From contig NZ_MVBC01000002.1 in NCBI RefSeq assembly GCF_002007105.1, forward strand, positions 124,001 to 188,000: DNA of 64,000 bases. The letters are read 5' to 3'. Positions 1 to 8,220 of the stretch are shown here, in pieces. The position numbers were made by a program, and so were the translations under genes. The first letter of the stretch is position 1, and each line of letters starts with the position of its first letter. This DNA is from Hymenobacter sp. CRA2. Its GTDB lineage: Bacteria > Bacteroidota > Bacteroidia > Cytophagales > Hymenobacteraceae. The notes beneath the pieces are model-generated. The model ran no database searches. It was given only the letters and a program-made list of their open reading frames with translations, and was not told the DNA's origin.

Positions 1-1
1 C

Positions 2-529
2 CACTCGCACCATAGCAAGGGCATTGTCATCCGCGGTATCTCCGACCTGTTGGAGAACAAAACCGCATCCGATCAGGCCGGTTGGCAGCCAATTGCCGCC
101 GCCAACGCCACTGCCTTCGCAGCCGAAATGCTGGCTCATCTGCTCAATGACCAAATCAGTGAGCTCCCCCCTGCACAAGCGGCCCCGGCCACCGCGCAAC
201 CGCGGTCAACAGATGTGATGTCTAGCTCTGAACCCGCCAGCGCCCCGCTGACCGAACTGTTGGGCTCCGTGTCGGCTCGCAGTGAACTCGCCACTATTCT
301 TGCTGATTTGTACGACCGAGGCCCCGAAGAGCGACAAGTGTGGAAGCGGGCGGGCGGAAAGCTAAGCTTCTTGAAACAAGCAGACCCTGCTGATACGCAA
401 TGGCATCACGCGCTGGACTATCTGGCCAAGGGGGGCAGTGGTAATATTACGCCACGCTCCCTGCTCGAAGCCGTGCAGGCGGACTTCCCAGCAAATCCTT
501 CATTACAGCGTTATTATGGATTGCTGTAA
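2..529 (+). CDS. Nucleoside phosphorylase-like protein with effector-associated C-terminal domain (5' truncated)
   Basis: The reading frame is open from the left edge, so only the C-terminal 175 or so residues are present. The first part (GIVIRGISDLL, then WQPIAAANATAFAAEMLAHL) resembles the end of phosphorylase-superfamily (PNP/UDP) domains, in which an IRGISD strand is followed by a helix rich in Ala. After a Pro/Ala-rich linker, the last 100 residues (LADLYDRGPEE, WKRAGGKLSFL, QWHHALDYLAKGGSGNITPRSLLE) look like the small helical effector-associated domains that couple such enzymes to partner proteins in bacterial conflict systems. Function as a nucleosidase in an immunity or signalling system is inferred. 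Its partner would lie to the left of the window or is lost. Confidence 0.6.
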   Translation, partial: HSHHSKGIVIRGISDLLENKTASDQAGWQPIAAANATAFAAEMLAHLLNDQISELPPAQAAPATAQPRSTDVMSSSEPASAPLTELLGSVSARSELATILADLYDRGPEERQVWKRAGGKLSFLKQADPADTQWHHALDYLAKGGSGNITPRSLLEAVQADFPANPSLQRYYGLL

Positions 530-540
530 AGGACCAGTCA

Positions 541-1146
541 TCATAAGTCCGATTCAGGTTAGTTGATGGGTCGGGTAAGGGTGTGCCGGAGTATCCGACA
601 AATGAGGCAACCCGCTTTCCTCTCCAGAAGGACGTTTGAGGAGAAGAAGCGGGGTGAAGAGCTTCACAAAGCACAAAAGATGCGTTGGCTGCAGGTAAGG
701 CTAAATGGAGCAAGGCAATTACGAGTGGACACCCACGCCCCGTAACAAAACCCATGTCGTTGGGACCGTTGCCCACGATAATTAGCGCCCCGCTGGCGAA
801 GGTATCCACGCCTTTATTGAGTATTACCCGCACTGATTCCGCAATGGTCAGAGCGGCCAACAGGTCCAGGTCGTCGCCGGTGTCTACTTCGGCGGCTGTC
901 ACTGCGTGTGACTAGCCACTGAGCGTCGTGGCCCTACTGTTCATGAAGGCAGCAGAGCCGCTGTTAAGCCAAATATACAATGTCGTAGCGCCCGCATCGG
1001 CCGTTGCCAGGTTCAGCGTCTAGGTCGGCGGCCACGTCGTTGGACTGCCCATAGGCGATGTAGTTGATGCCGCTGCTAAAATACCCTCTGATTATATAGG
1101 CAGCCTCAAACGCTTTCGCCCCGGCACGGCGAACTTGGTTGCCCAC
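541..1146 (-). pseudogene. Possible decayed remnants of a surface or repeat protein
   Basis: This stretch of about 740 bases between the first gene and 1272 has no convincing intact gene. On the minus strand one frame, roughly 902 to 541, reads TGDDLDLLAALTIAESVRVI and then GALIIVGNGPNDMGFVTGRG, which looks like a beta-repeat of a secreted protein. A second short frame, 1146 to 964, reads INYIAYGQSNDVAADLDAE. Both lack a sensible start and are separated by stops. The area is less GC-rich than its surroundings. I infer gene decay, but a chance open frame cannot be excluded. Confidence 0.22.
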
Positions 1147-1271
1147 ATTCGGACAAATGTTCTACTTCGCGAGGTCTGCGCTTGGGTCCTGCTTGGGACC
1201 AAGTGGGTACCAAAAATAGCCAACAGCATCGGGACCCACGCCTTACTTCTTTCGACCAAATCCGATTTTAG

Positions 1272-1910
1272 ATGCGTATGAGGCTTTTACCACTCTTCCC
1301 TCTTAACCTTGTAGTATTTCCCGGCGAGAAACTCAACTTGCACATTTTCGAGCCGCGCTACCGCCAGCTGGTGGCCGATTGCCTCGCCGGGGACATCACC
1401 TTCGGCATTCCGCCTTACCTCGACGACCAAGTACAGCCCATCGGCACGGAAATGCGGCTGCTGCGCGTGGAGCGCACCTACCCCAGCGGCGAGTCCGATG
1501 TTCGCACCCAGGCCATCGGGCGGTTTCGCATCAGCGAGGTTTACCGCCAGGCGCCGGGCAAGCTCTACGGGGCCGCCGCCGTAGAAGACCTGCACGACGA
1601 TTCGCAGCCCGATCCGCTGCTCAAGCAGCACATCAGCGCCGAAATCGAGAAGCTGTACGGGGCGCTGGGTCTGCAAAAGCTCTTCATCGAGCTGGCCCCG
1701 GACTACACCATCTTCGACATTGCGCATCACCTCGGGCTGTCAACGGAGCAGGAAGTAGCATTGCTGGCCTTGGACACCGAGCCGGAGCGGCAGGAGTACG
1801 TACTGGAACACCTGGCGCGCATCCTGCCCGTGGTGCTGGAGACCGAGCGCCTGAAGGAGCGGGTGCGCCAAAACGGCCATTTCAAGCACCTCACGCCGCC
1901 GAATTTTTAG
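1272..1910 (+). CDS. LON substrate-binding domain protein
   Basis: A 212-residue protein that consists of the N-terminal domain of Lon protease without its ATPase or protease parts. The diagnostic start is LPLFPLNLVVFPGEKLNLHIFEPRYRQL, here beginning at residue 5, followed by the RTQAIGRFRI strand. Stand-alone proteins of this family are common in Bacteroidota; their role is not settled, and substrate or adaptor binding is assumed. Two in-frame ATGs two codons apart (1272 and 1278) are equally possible. The gene lies in the same frame as, and 84 bases upstream of, the phosphoesterase at 1995, so co-transcription is possible. Confidence 0.88.
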   Translation: MRMRLLPLFPLNLVVFPGEKLNLHIFEPRYRQLVADCLAGDITFGIPPYLDDQVQPIGTEMRLLRVERTYPSGESDVRTQAIGRFRISEVYRQAPGKLYGAAAVEDLHDDSQPDPLLKQHISAEIEKLYGALGLQKLFIELAPDYTIFDIAHHLGLSTEQEVALLALDTEPERQEYVLEHLARILPVVLETERLKERVRQNGHFKHLTPPNF

Positions 1911-1994
1911 TCCATAACGGCGCGGGCTGGCCTGCCTCGCACTTGCCGGCTGCCCATTCTCGACCGCAACGCCCCAGCGGCCGTACACGGGGCT

Positions 1995-3227
1995 GTGACG
2001 CACCTCTACCTCTGGCTGCTCGCCGCGGCAGCCTGCCTTGTACTGGCGTGGTTGCTGCTGCGCTTTGCGCGGGAACGCCGCTACCGCCGGCGCCCGTTTG
2101 TGGCCGCTGCGGCGGCCCACTGGGCCACGCTACAGCCGCCTACCGAAGCGCCTTTGCACCGCATTTGCCTGGTGGGCGACCTGGGCGCCGTGGCTACCGA
2201 CGGCCGCGACCCGGTGCTCAACCTGTTGCAACAATGGATGCGGGAGACTAGGGCACACGGCACGGTGGTCATCCTCGGCGACAACGTCTATCCCACCGGT
2301 CTGCCGCCCGTGGGCCATCCGCAGCGCCCCTTCGCCGAGCACCGCCTCGATGCCCAACTGAACCTGCTGCGCGACTTTCCCGGGCAGGTGGTATACCTCA
2401 GCGGCAACCACGACTGGAACAAAGGCCGCCCCGACGGCTACGTTTACCTGCAGGCGCAGGAAACCTACATCCGCCACCACTTGCCGCGGGCCTTGTACCT
2501 GCCCGAAAACGGCTGCCCTGGCCCCGTAGCGCTGCCCTTGGCCGAAAACCTCGTACTGCTGGTGCTCAACACGCAGTGGTGGGTGCAGCGCGGCCCGCGC
2601 CCCCTAGGCCGCAGCCACGGTTGCACCGCCGACGACGCCCGCCAGCCCTTTGAGCAGCTACGCGAGCTGCTGGAGGAGTTTCGCGGCCGACAGGTGGTGG
2701 TGGCGGGCCACCACCCGCTGTTTTCCAATGCCGTCCACGGCGGCAAATTCACCATCAAGCAGCACGTATTCCCGCTCACGGCCGCCCACAAGCGCGCCTA
2801 TGTGCCGCTGCCCGTCATCGGGTCGCTGTTTCCGGCTTACCGCCGGGTGCTGGGCGCGGCCGAGGACATGGCCCACCCACGCTACCGCCGCATGCGCCGC
2901 CGCCTGCTGCAGGTGCTACGGCAGTTTCCGGGCACCGTGTACGCCGCCGGCCACGACCACAACCTGCAGTACTTCTTCCGGCGCGCGGTGCACTTCCTGG
3001 TCAGCGGCTCGGGCAGCAAAACGGCTTTCGTACAGGATGGCGGCAAGGCCACCTTTACCCACGAGCACAAGGGCTTCTTCAGCCTCGATTACTACGCCGA
3101 CGGCCAGCTGTGGCTGCACACCTGGGAGCCCGCCGACAACCAAGGTACGCCGGCTCCTTCGCCCTTCCGTTGGCAGCTCACGCCCCCTACTCCGCCGGCA
3201 CCAGCACGCGCAGGCTCTGCGGGTTGA
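1995..3227 (+). CDS. Membrane-anchored metallophosphoesterase
   Basis: A 410-residue calcineurin-type phosphoesterase. An N-terminal hydrophobic helix (LYLWLLAAAACLVLAWLLL) followed by Arg-rich residues suggests a membrane anchor. The metal-binding motifs appear in order: GDLG near residue 57, GDNVYPTG, GNHDW, GHHPLF and GHDHNLQ. Acid-phosphatase-like activity is likely, substrate unknown. The start is a GTG; no ATG lies upstream in frame before the previous stop. The 3' end overlaps the convergent lipid kinase gene by 41 bases. Confidence 0.88.
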   Translation: MTHLYLWLLAAAACLVLAWLLLRFARERRYRRRPFVAAAAAHWATLQPPTEAPLHRICLVGDLGAVATDGRDPVLNLLQQWMRETRAHGTVVILGDNVYPTGLPPVGHPQRPFAEHRLDAQLNLLRDFPGQVVYLSGNHDWNKGRPDGYVYLQAQETYIRHHLPRALYLPENGCPGPVALPLAENLVLLVLNTQWWVQRGPRPLGRSHGCTADDARQPFEQLRELLEEFRGRQVVVAGHHPLFSNAVHGGKFTIKQHVFPLTAAHKRAYVPLPVIGSLFPAYRRVLGAAEDMAHPRYRRMRRRLLQVLRQFPGTVYAAGHDHNLQYFFRRAVHFLVSGSGSKTAFVQDGGKATFTHEHKGFFSLDYYADGQLWLHTWEPADNQGTPAPSPFRWQLTPPTPPAPARAGSAG

Positions 3228-4092
3228 TGGTCACCTCTACCGGCGTGGGCAGGTGCAGCGGCTCGCCATCCACCTGCACGCGCACGTCCGCCACGCCCGG
3301 CAGCTCAATGCGGGCCCAGTGGCACTGCAGCCGCCGCGTGTACGCCGATTCGTCGAAGCCCTCGGTGTAGAGCTGGTATAGGATGCCCGGCGCGGCCGTG
3401 CCCGGGAAGGGCTCAATCACGCACACTTCGAAGCGGCCGTCGTCCATGCGGCTGGCCGGGTTGATGACCACGTTGCTGCCGAAGGTGCGCGCGTTGGCAA
3501 TGGTGAGCATGAAGGCTTCGCCCTCCCAGGTTTCCTGGTCGGTTACCACGCGGTAGCGGGCCGGCTCGTAGCTCATGTACTCCTGCAGGGCTACGCGTAC
3601 ATACGCCGCGGGGCCGCGGGTGCCGCCCTCGGCAAAGCGCGCGACAATCAGCGCGTTGAAGCCCAAATCGGCTAGGTGCGCTGCGAAATGCCCACCCACC
3701 GACAAGGTATCCACCGGCACCACCCGGTGCTGCCAGACTAGGCCCAGCGCCGCCTCGGGGTCTTGCGGAATGCCCAGGTCCTTGGAGAGGCCGTTGCCCG
3801 AGCCCAGCGGCAGGATGCCCATCGGTAGCTGGCTCCCGCTCAGGGCCTGCGCCACCAGGTTCACGGTGCCGTCGCCGCCGGCGGCAAATACCGCGTCGTA
3901 GGCGTGGCCCTGCAGGTGCCGACGCAGGCGGTTCAGGTCATCCTCGCCGGTGGTTTCGTAGAGCTCGGTGGTGCGGCCCCGCTCGCGGCAGACTTCCCGG
4001 ATCAGGTGCTGCACCTCGGCTTTGTCGATGTCGCCTGAAATCGGGTTCATCACGAACAGCAAGTGGCGCAGAATGGGTGGGGTATCGGGCAT
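3187..4092 (-). CDS. Diacylglycerol kinase-family lipid kinase
   Basis: A YegS/BmrU-like lipid kinase of 301 residues. The N-terminal strand LLFVMNPISG, the nucleotide-binding loop AAGGDGTVNLVAQAL and the following LGSGNGLSKDLGIP are the classic motifs of the DAGK catalytic domain; the C-terminal half is the usual beta-sandwich. The predicted role is phosphorylation of diacylglycerol or a related lipid at the cytoplasmic membrane. ATG at 4092 is preferred over the upstream ATG at 4119 because MPDTPPILRH leads directly into the first strand. It converges on and overlaps the phosphoesterase gene. Confidence 0.88.
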   Translation of the reverse strand: MPDTPPILRHLLFVMNPISGDIDKAEVQHLIREVCRERGRTTELYETTGEDDLNRLRRHLQGHAYDAVFAAGGDGTVNLVAQALSGSQLPMGILPLGSGNGLSKDLGIPQDPEAALGLVWQHRVVPVDTLSVGGHFAAHLADLGFNALIVARFAEGGTRGPAAYVRVALQEYMSYEPARYRVVTDQETWEGEAFMLTIANARTFGSNVVINPASRMDDGRFEVCVIEPFPGTAAPGILYQLYTEGFDESAYTRRLQCHWARIELPGVADVRVQVDGEPLHLPTPVEVTINPQSLRVLVPAE

Positions 4093-4137
4093 TGAGGTGG
4101 TAAAATGACGGCAAAGCAATAAACGCAGTACAAATAA

Positions 4138-4167
4138 AAACGGCCGGAACCTGGGTCCCGGCCGTTT
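4138..4167 (-). terminator. Rho-independent terminator after the M48 protease gene
   Basis: Perfect 10-bp arms (AAACGGCCGG and CCGGCCGTTT) around a 10-base loop, followed on the minus strand by TTTTTATTTG. It sits just past the stop of the M48 gene. Confidence 0.75.
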
Positions 4168-4195
4168 CCAGCGCGCACATAGTCAGCGCGTAGCG

Positions 4196-5008
4196 TTAGG
4201 GCTTTAGCCCGCCCGGCAGGCCACTGGGAAATTCCTCCTGGATTTCGCGCTGCAGCACCCCGATGCGGTTGCCCGGGTCGGGGTGGGTGCTCATAAACTC
4301 GGGGCCGCGGCCGCTCCCGCCCTGCTCCTGCAAGATCTGCATCACCTGAATCATGGCGCGCGGGTCGTAGCCAGCCTGGGCGGTGTATTTCACGGCCTGG
4401 CGGTCGGCGTCCAGCTCGTCCTCACGGCCGAAACGCAGGTTCACGACCTTGGCAATGGCGGCGGCAATGGCCGCGTTGGCCAACGAGCCACCGGGACGGT
4501 CGGGGTCGTAGGCGGCAATGCCGGCGGCCCCGGCCAGGCCCTGCGTAAGCTGGGTCTTGGCCAGCTGCTCGGCCGAGTGGCGACCGATGACGTGGCCGAT
4601 TTCGTGGCCCAGTACCCCGGCCACCTGGCCTTCGGTTTTGAGGTGCTTCAGCAACCCGGCGGTGATAAACACCTGCCCGCCCGGCAAGGCAAAGGCGTTG
4701 ATGGTGTTCTGGTCGGCCAGCAGGTGAAAATCGAAGCGGTAGGGCGAGCGGCCCGCGCCCGAAGCCTGCACCAGCGTGGCGCCGATGCGGTCAATGGCGT
4801 CCTGGGCTTGCTGATCGGGGTACAGCCCGCCGTACTGCTGCGCCATCTGGGGCGCCGCCTGCAGGCCCAGGGCTATTTCCTGCTCGGTGGTCATGTTCAC
4901 GTGTTGCACCTCGCCCGTGACGGGGTTGGTCTGGCGGTTGCAGTAGTAGGTTATCAGCGAAAACCCGGCTACCACCAGTGCTATGAGGTATCGAAGGTTG
5001 CCTCTCAT
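4196..5008 (-). CDS. M48-family metalloprotease
   Basis: A 270-residue zinc protease. The zinc motif HEIGH is at residues 135-139, followed by GRHSAEQ, and the third ligand Glu lies in GREDELDADR near residue 193. An N-terminal hydrophobic stretch (LIALVVAGFSLITYYC) ends in Cys23, which could be a lipoprotein acylation site or a simple anchor. Stand-alone M48 proteases of this BepA/LoiP-like size act in the periplasm on outer-membrane or misfolded proteins; that role is inferred here. Its own terminator follows. Confidence 0.88.
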   Translation of the reverse strand: MRGNLRYLIALVVAGFSLITYYCNRQTNPVTGEVQHVNMTTEQEIALGLQAAPQMAQQYGGLYPDQQAQDAIDRIGATLVQASGAGRSPYRFDFHLLADQNTINAFALPGGQVFITAGLLKHLKTEGQVAGVLGHEIGHVIGRHSAEQLAKTQLTQGLAGAAGIAAYDPDRPGGSLANAAIAAAIAKVVNLRFGREDELDADRQAVKYTAQAGYDPRAMIQVMQILQEQGGSGRGPEFMSTHPDPGNRIGVLQREIQEEFPSGLPGGLKP

Positions 5009-5189
5009 GGGAATGTTGAAACGTAGGAATGGAAGGAAGCCCGGCCGCAGCCGGGGGTAAGCCGTCTAACGCGGCCCCGCCAACAGGGTTGTACCGGCCT
5101 ATATAGCCAAAACTGCTTGGCTTGCGTATCAGGCAAAACGGCGCTGCCACGGGCTGGCGCCGCATTCCCGATACTCCTCCCCCTGAACT

Positions 5190-5378
5190 ATGAATCAGAA
5201 ACGCACTTTCGGTTCGCTGCTGACGCTGCTCGGCATTGCGGGCATCATTTATGGCGCCATGGGCCTGCTGGGCATGGTGGGCCTGAGCAAGATTAACTCC
5301 TTCGTCCCGCTCGGCGTCGGGCTGATCTTCTTCTTCGCCGGCATCAGCCTGGTGCGCGCCACCGGCGACCGGGCCTGA
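5190..5378 (+). CDS. Small two-helix membrane protein
   Basis: A 62-residue protein with two hydrophobic helices: residues 8-28 (GSLLTLLGIAGIIYGAMGLLG) and 39-56 (VPLGVGLIFFFAGISLV), with basic residues at the N-terminus. It resembles unnamed small inner-membrane proteins common in Bacteroidota. It ends just before a strong symmetrical terminator. No function can be assigned. Confidence 0.7.
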   Translation: MNQKRTFGSLLTLLGIAGIIYGAMGLLGMVGLSKINSFVPLGVGLIFFFAGISLVRATGDRA

Positions 5379-5390
5379 CCCCTCACCCCG

Positions 5391-5441
5391 AAAAAGGCCG
5401 GGGCCGGCTTCCAGTACAGGAAGCCGGCCCCGGCCTTTTTT
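5391..5441. terminator. Bidirectional terminator between convergent genes
   Basis: Arms AAAAAGGCCGGGGCCGGCTT and AAGCCGGCCCCGGCCTTTTT pair perfectly, extended by CC/GG, around a six-base loop. A T-run follows on both strands, so it serves the small membrane protein gene and the convergent transpeptidase-like gene. Confidence 0.88.
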
Positions 5442-5458
5442 ATGCCTGCTCAGCCAGA

Positions 5459-6229
5459 CTACTGGCCCACGCTGAAGCCGCTGCCCCGCGGCTGGAAAGC
5501 CGATAGCGCGGTGTTCATGTTCAGCCAATTGGAGGTGTAAGCCACCGAGCTGGGGCCCTGCACGTACAGCACCGAGCCGCCTTTGATGGTTTTGATGATG
5601 CTGGCGGCTTGCGCCGGGGGCAGCGCCGGGCAGCCCTGGCTGCGACCCAGGCGGCCGGTTTGCCGGATAAAATCCTGGTTTACGTAATCGGCGCCGTGCA
5701 CCACCACGGCGCGGTCGGCGGCGTTGGAGTTGTAGCGCGGGTCGAGGCCCTGTAGCTTCAGAGAGAGGCCGTGCTTGCCCTGGTAGGTCTGGCCCGTCAG
5801 ATAAAAGCCCAGACTGCTCATTTCCGAGCCTTCGCGGTTGGAAAAAGTGCGCGCAAACTCTTCGCCGGTATTTTTGCCGTGGGCCACCAGCGTGTGAAAC
5901 AGCAGCCGCGAGTGGTTCAGGTCAATCACCCAGAGGCGATTGAGCCGGCTCGAGCGGCTGAAGTCCACCACCGTCAGCACTGGTTGCTTGGCTAGGCCGC
6001 GGCTGCGCAGGTTGAAGTAGCCGATGAGGGCGTTGCGCAGCACCGGCATGCTGAGCCCCGTCGGCCCCAGCTTGGCGGCCACATAGGTACGCGCCAGGTA
6101 CTGCTCGAAAGCCACCAACGACGCCGCCTGTGCGGGCGCTACGGGGCGCACGGGGCCTTTAGCCGCCACCGGCCCAAGGCCCGACGTCAGCAGCAACAAC
6201 CCAACGAGGGCGCAACGAAAAAACTTCAT
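5459..6229 (-). CDS. Murein L,D-transpeptidase catalytic-domain protein
   Basis: A 256-residue exported protein: signal peptide MKFFRCALVGLLLLTSGLGPVAAKG, then the domain seen in murein L,D-transpeptidase catalytic family proteins. The catalytic region reads VVVHGADYVNQDF followed by GRLGRSQGCPALP, giving the His and the active-site Cys of the YkuD-like fold. Such proteins modify or sense peptidoglycan in the periplasm; the substrate is unproven. It is shorter and simpler than multi-domain L,D-transpeptidases, as usual for this subfamily. Confidence 0.83.
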   Translation of the reverse strand: MKFFRCALVGLLLLTSGLGPVAAKGPVRPVAPAQAASLVAFEQYLARTYVAAKLGPTGLSMPVLRNALIGYFNLRSRGLAKQPVLTVVDFSRSSRLNRLWVIDLNHSRLLFHTLVAHGKNTGEEFARTFSNREGSEMSSLGFYLTGQTYQGKHGLSLKLQGLDPRYNSNAADRAVVVHGADYVNQDFIRQTGRLGRSQGCPALPPAQAASIIKTIKGGSVLYVQGPSSVAYTSNWLNMNTALSAFQPRGSGFSVGQ

Positions 6230-6287
6230 GGGTGGAGAAGTAAGCCTAAAAAACCGCAGGCAGAAACCTGGCCAAAGGCAAAAATAG

Positions 6288-6295
6288 TAGATTTG
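6288..6295 (+). promoter_or_regulatory. Bacteroidota -7 box upstream of the lipoprotein gene
   Basis: TAGATTTG matches TAnnTTTG and lies 49 bases before the preferred ATG at 6344. No clear TTG -33 element is present. Confidence 0.45.
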
Positions 6296-6343
6296 TCCAA
6301 GCAGAGCCCATCCAACGGACCTGCCGCCGCTCTGGTTCCCACA

Positions 6344-6736
6344 ATGTTACAACGCGCCCTCTTCCTACTTTCGTGTACGCTCCTGCTGGGCGGCTGCGGT
6401 CAGTCCCTCGGTTCGATGCCCGGTTTCGATGCTGCCGCCTGGCGCCAGGACGTGCGCGGCTGCGCCGGCCAGCGGCAGCTGCTGCTGCGCGCCCTCGATG
6501 CCAACCGCGAAGCCCTGTACAATGCCCACGTCAGCGACGTGGCGGACTTGCTCGGCCGCCCCGACGAAGAAGAACTGCAGGAACAAACCCAGCGGGTGTA
6601 CTCCTACTACGTGGCGCCAGGCCCCCAGTGCGCCCCCGGCCGTCCGCACGCCGCTACCCGCCGGCTGATGATCCGCTTCGGCTCCCTCGGCACGGTTACG
6701 GAAGTGCTGTACTCCGCTCCTGCCCCGGCGCAATAG
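6344..6736 (+). CDS. Putative lipoprotein of unknown function
   Basis: 130 residues. MLQRALFLLSCTLLLGGCGQ is a lipoprotein signal with lipobox LGGC, so a lipid-anchored periplasmic location is predicted. The mature part (AAWRQDVRGCAGQRQLLLRA, DVADLLGRPDEEE, YYVAPGPQC) resembles uncharacterised Bacteroidota proteins with a small outer-membrane-assembly-factor-like alpha/beta fold. A TTG start at 6293 would add 17 residues without a signal-peptide character and is less likely. It converges on the secreted protein at 6812 through a very long hairpin. Confidence 0.7.
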   Translation: MLQRALFLLSCTLLLGGCGQSLGSMPGFDAAAWRQDVRGCAGQRQLLLRALDANREALYNAHVSDVADLLGRPDEEELQEQTQRVYSYYVAPGPQCAPGRPHAATRRLMIRFGSLGTVTEVLYSAPAPAQ

Positions 6737-6739
6737 CAA

Positions 6740-6803
6740 CTTCCCCGAAACGCAACGCGGGCGTCCTCAATGAAGAGGACGCCCGCGTTGCGTTTCGGGG
6801 AAG
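6740..6803. terminator. 29-bp perfect inverted repeat, bidirectional terminator-like
   Basis: Arms 6740-6768 and 6775-6803 are perfect complements with a six-base loop (AATGAA). The hairpin fills the gap between two convergent genes. Unlike the other terminators in the window it lacks a clear T-run on either strand. Confidence 0.7.
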
Positions 6804-6811
6804 AGCCCAAA

Positions 6812-7210
6812 TTAGCCCAGTCCGTTGCCGGCCGTTTCGGTGGGCGTGGGCACCACGTCGTGGGGCTGCTCATCGCGCAGCAGGCTGATCTGGGAGGGCG
6901 TCAGGATGCGGCGGCACTCCTGCTCATACTGCGCTTCCAGCTCAATCAGGCGTGCTTGCTGGGTCTTCGGGTCGTTGCGATACTGCCATTGGATTTCATC
7001 CATCCGGGCCAGCTTCAGCTGATTCACCGTACGCAGCCGGATGTACTGTGCCTCGTTGAGCCGCAGTCGGTTGGTCATCTGCCGGGTGAGCTGCTCAGCA
7101 CCGGCTTTGGTAACGTTATCGGTGGGCACACCCGCAACACGGTCGCGCATTTGGGCAGAAGCCGACATAGCTACGCCGCCCAGGAGGAGGGTAAACAACA
7201 ATTTTTTCAT
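6812..7210 (-). CDS. Small secreted helical protein (paralogue 1 of 3)
   Basis: 132 residues with a clean signal peptide (MKKLLFTLLLGGVAMSASAQ). The mature part is predicted mostly alpha-helical: LTRQMTNRLRLNEAQYIRLR, then a charged helix and LTPSQISLL. This spacing of LNEAQ and LTPSQ recalls Spy/CpxP-type periplasmic proteins with LTxxQ motifs, but the similarity is only suggestive. Two further copies of the same plan lie at 24679 and 25132. A good promoter (7277-7306) precedes it. Confidence 0.75.
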   Translation of the reverse strand: MKKLLFTLLLGGVAMSASAQMRDRVAGVPTDNVTKAGAEQLTRQMTNRLRLNEAQYIRLRTVNQLKLARMDEIQWQYRNDPKTQQARLIELEAQYEQECRRILTPSQISLLRDEQPHDVVPTPTETAGNGLG

Positions 7211-7276
7211 GTGGAGTGGAGCTTGATGGACAGGAAAGCCAAGATGCGTTGGCGTAACACAAAGCTTTGTTCAGTC

Positions 7277-7306
7277 CAAATATATATTAATAAAGTTTCA
7301 AAACAA
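7277..7306 (-). promoter_or_regulatory. Bacteroidota promoter, TTG-N19-TATATTTG
   Basis: On the minus strand a TTG (7306-7304) is followed after 19 bases by TATATTTG (7284-7277), matching the TTG/TAnnTTTG consensus of the primary sigma factor. It lies about 65 bases upstream of the ATG at 7210, in an AT-rich stretch. Confidence 0.75.
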
Positions 7307-7376
7307 CTTCCATTTATAACATTTAACCCAGCTGTAATCGTTCCAATTCCGGGAAATTCAGTATCATAATGAGAAT

Positions 7377-7409
7377 AAAAAAAGCCCCGCCGAAAAGCGG
7401 GGCTTTTTT
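7377..7409 (-). terminator. Terminator after the DUF4199 gene
   Basis: GCCCCGC and GCGGGGC arms with A/T runs on both sides; on the minus strand it ends in a long T-run. Upstream of it, 7307-7376 shows no gene. Confidence 0.8.
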
Positions 7410-7435
7410 ACTTTTTTGTCAACGCCAAGAGTCAA

Positions 7436-7906
7436 CTACTCCAATTGTTGCATCGGCTTGTGGTCGGGGCTCTTGAAATATTGCATGGCCACCAACGAAA
7501 TAATTACGCCCGACATCACACCTTGCAGCAGAATGGCCAGGAAAGCAATGGTTACCGACAGGTCAAAACCAAACAGGTCCTCGGCGCGCATGCGCTCCAT
7601 CAGGCCGGGGCTGACAACGGTAACGATGATGAAGAACAGGCCAAACACCAGGCTAGCCACAGCCGCAGCAATAATACCCGTACCGTAGCCGTGCAGATAC
7701 GGCATCCGGTCGTGGCGGGCGCGCTTGTAGTGCGCAATGGCCAGACACACGCCTACGGCCAGAATGGCACTGTTGGCGTAGCTGTATTCAATCTTGTGGG
7801 CGACGCCGAAAAGTACGGCCAGCAGGAAATAGGCGGCCATACAACCGGCCGTGTACAGGCCGTAACGTACGCCGTTGCGTTCAGGGGAAAGCAGTTGATC
7901 AGCCAT
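7436..7906 (-). CDS. DUF4199 domain membrane protein
   Basis: 156 residues with four hydrophobic segments: about 14-34, 39-56, 71-95 and 118-140. The order of helices and the YxHGYGTG loop (PYLHGYGTGIIAA) are characteristic of DUF4199 proteins of Bacteroidota, whose function is unknown. ATG at 7906 (MADQLLSPERNGVRYG) is chosen; an upstream ATG at 7972 would add a Pro/Arg-rich stretch atypical for this family. Confidence 0.85.
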   Translation of the reverse strand: MADQLLSPERNGVRYGLYTAGCMAAYFLLAVLFGVAHKIEYSYANSAILAVGVCLAIAHYKRARHDRMPYLHGYGTGIIAAAVASLVFGLFFIIVTVVSPGLMERMRAEDLFGFDLSVTIAFLAILLQGVMSGVIISLVAMQYFKSPDHKPMQQLE

Positions 7907-8163
7907 AAGGCAGGGAAAGTTTAGAGGAGTTGGAGAGAAGCGCGGGACCCGCACCTGAACCGATTGCGCCACAGCGCCTCAGCCGCAGTGCCGGGTTGGT
8001 TATTAATACTTTCATTCGTCATCCGCGGTTGTGTTTTGAGCCGAAAAAAGCTTGCAAACGCTCCGACAACGCGCTGACAATGAAGTGGCAGCCCAGGGAT
8101 TTTTTGCGCGGGCCGCGTTGTTATGCATCAGATTCCGGCGACCGGGCGCGGGTATTTTTTCTC

Positions 8164-8171
8164 TACCTTTG
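8164..8171 (+). promoter_or_regulatory. -7 box upstream of the ABC-F gene
   Basis: TACCTTTG matches TAnnTTTG and is 49 bases before the ATG at 8221. The -33 TTG is not obvious. The rest of 7907-8163 shows nothing recognisable. Confidence 0.55.
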
Positions 8172-8220
8172 CGCGATTTTCCGGGTCGGGGTCCTTCCTT
8201 ATTCCGCTTACATCTCCTGC

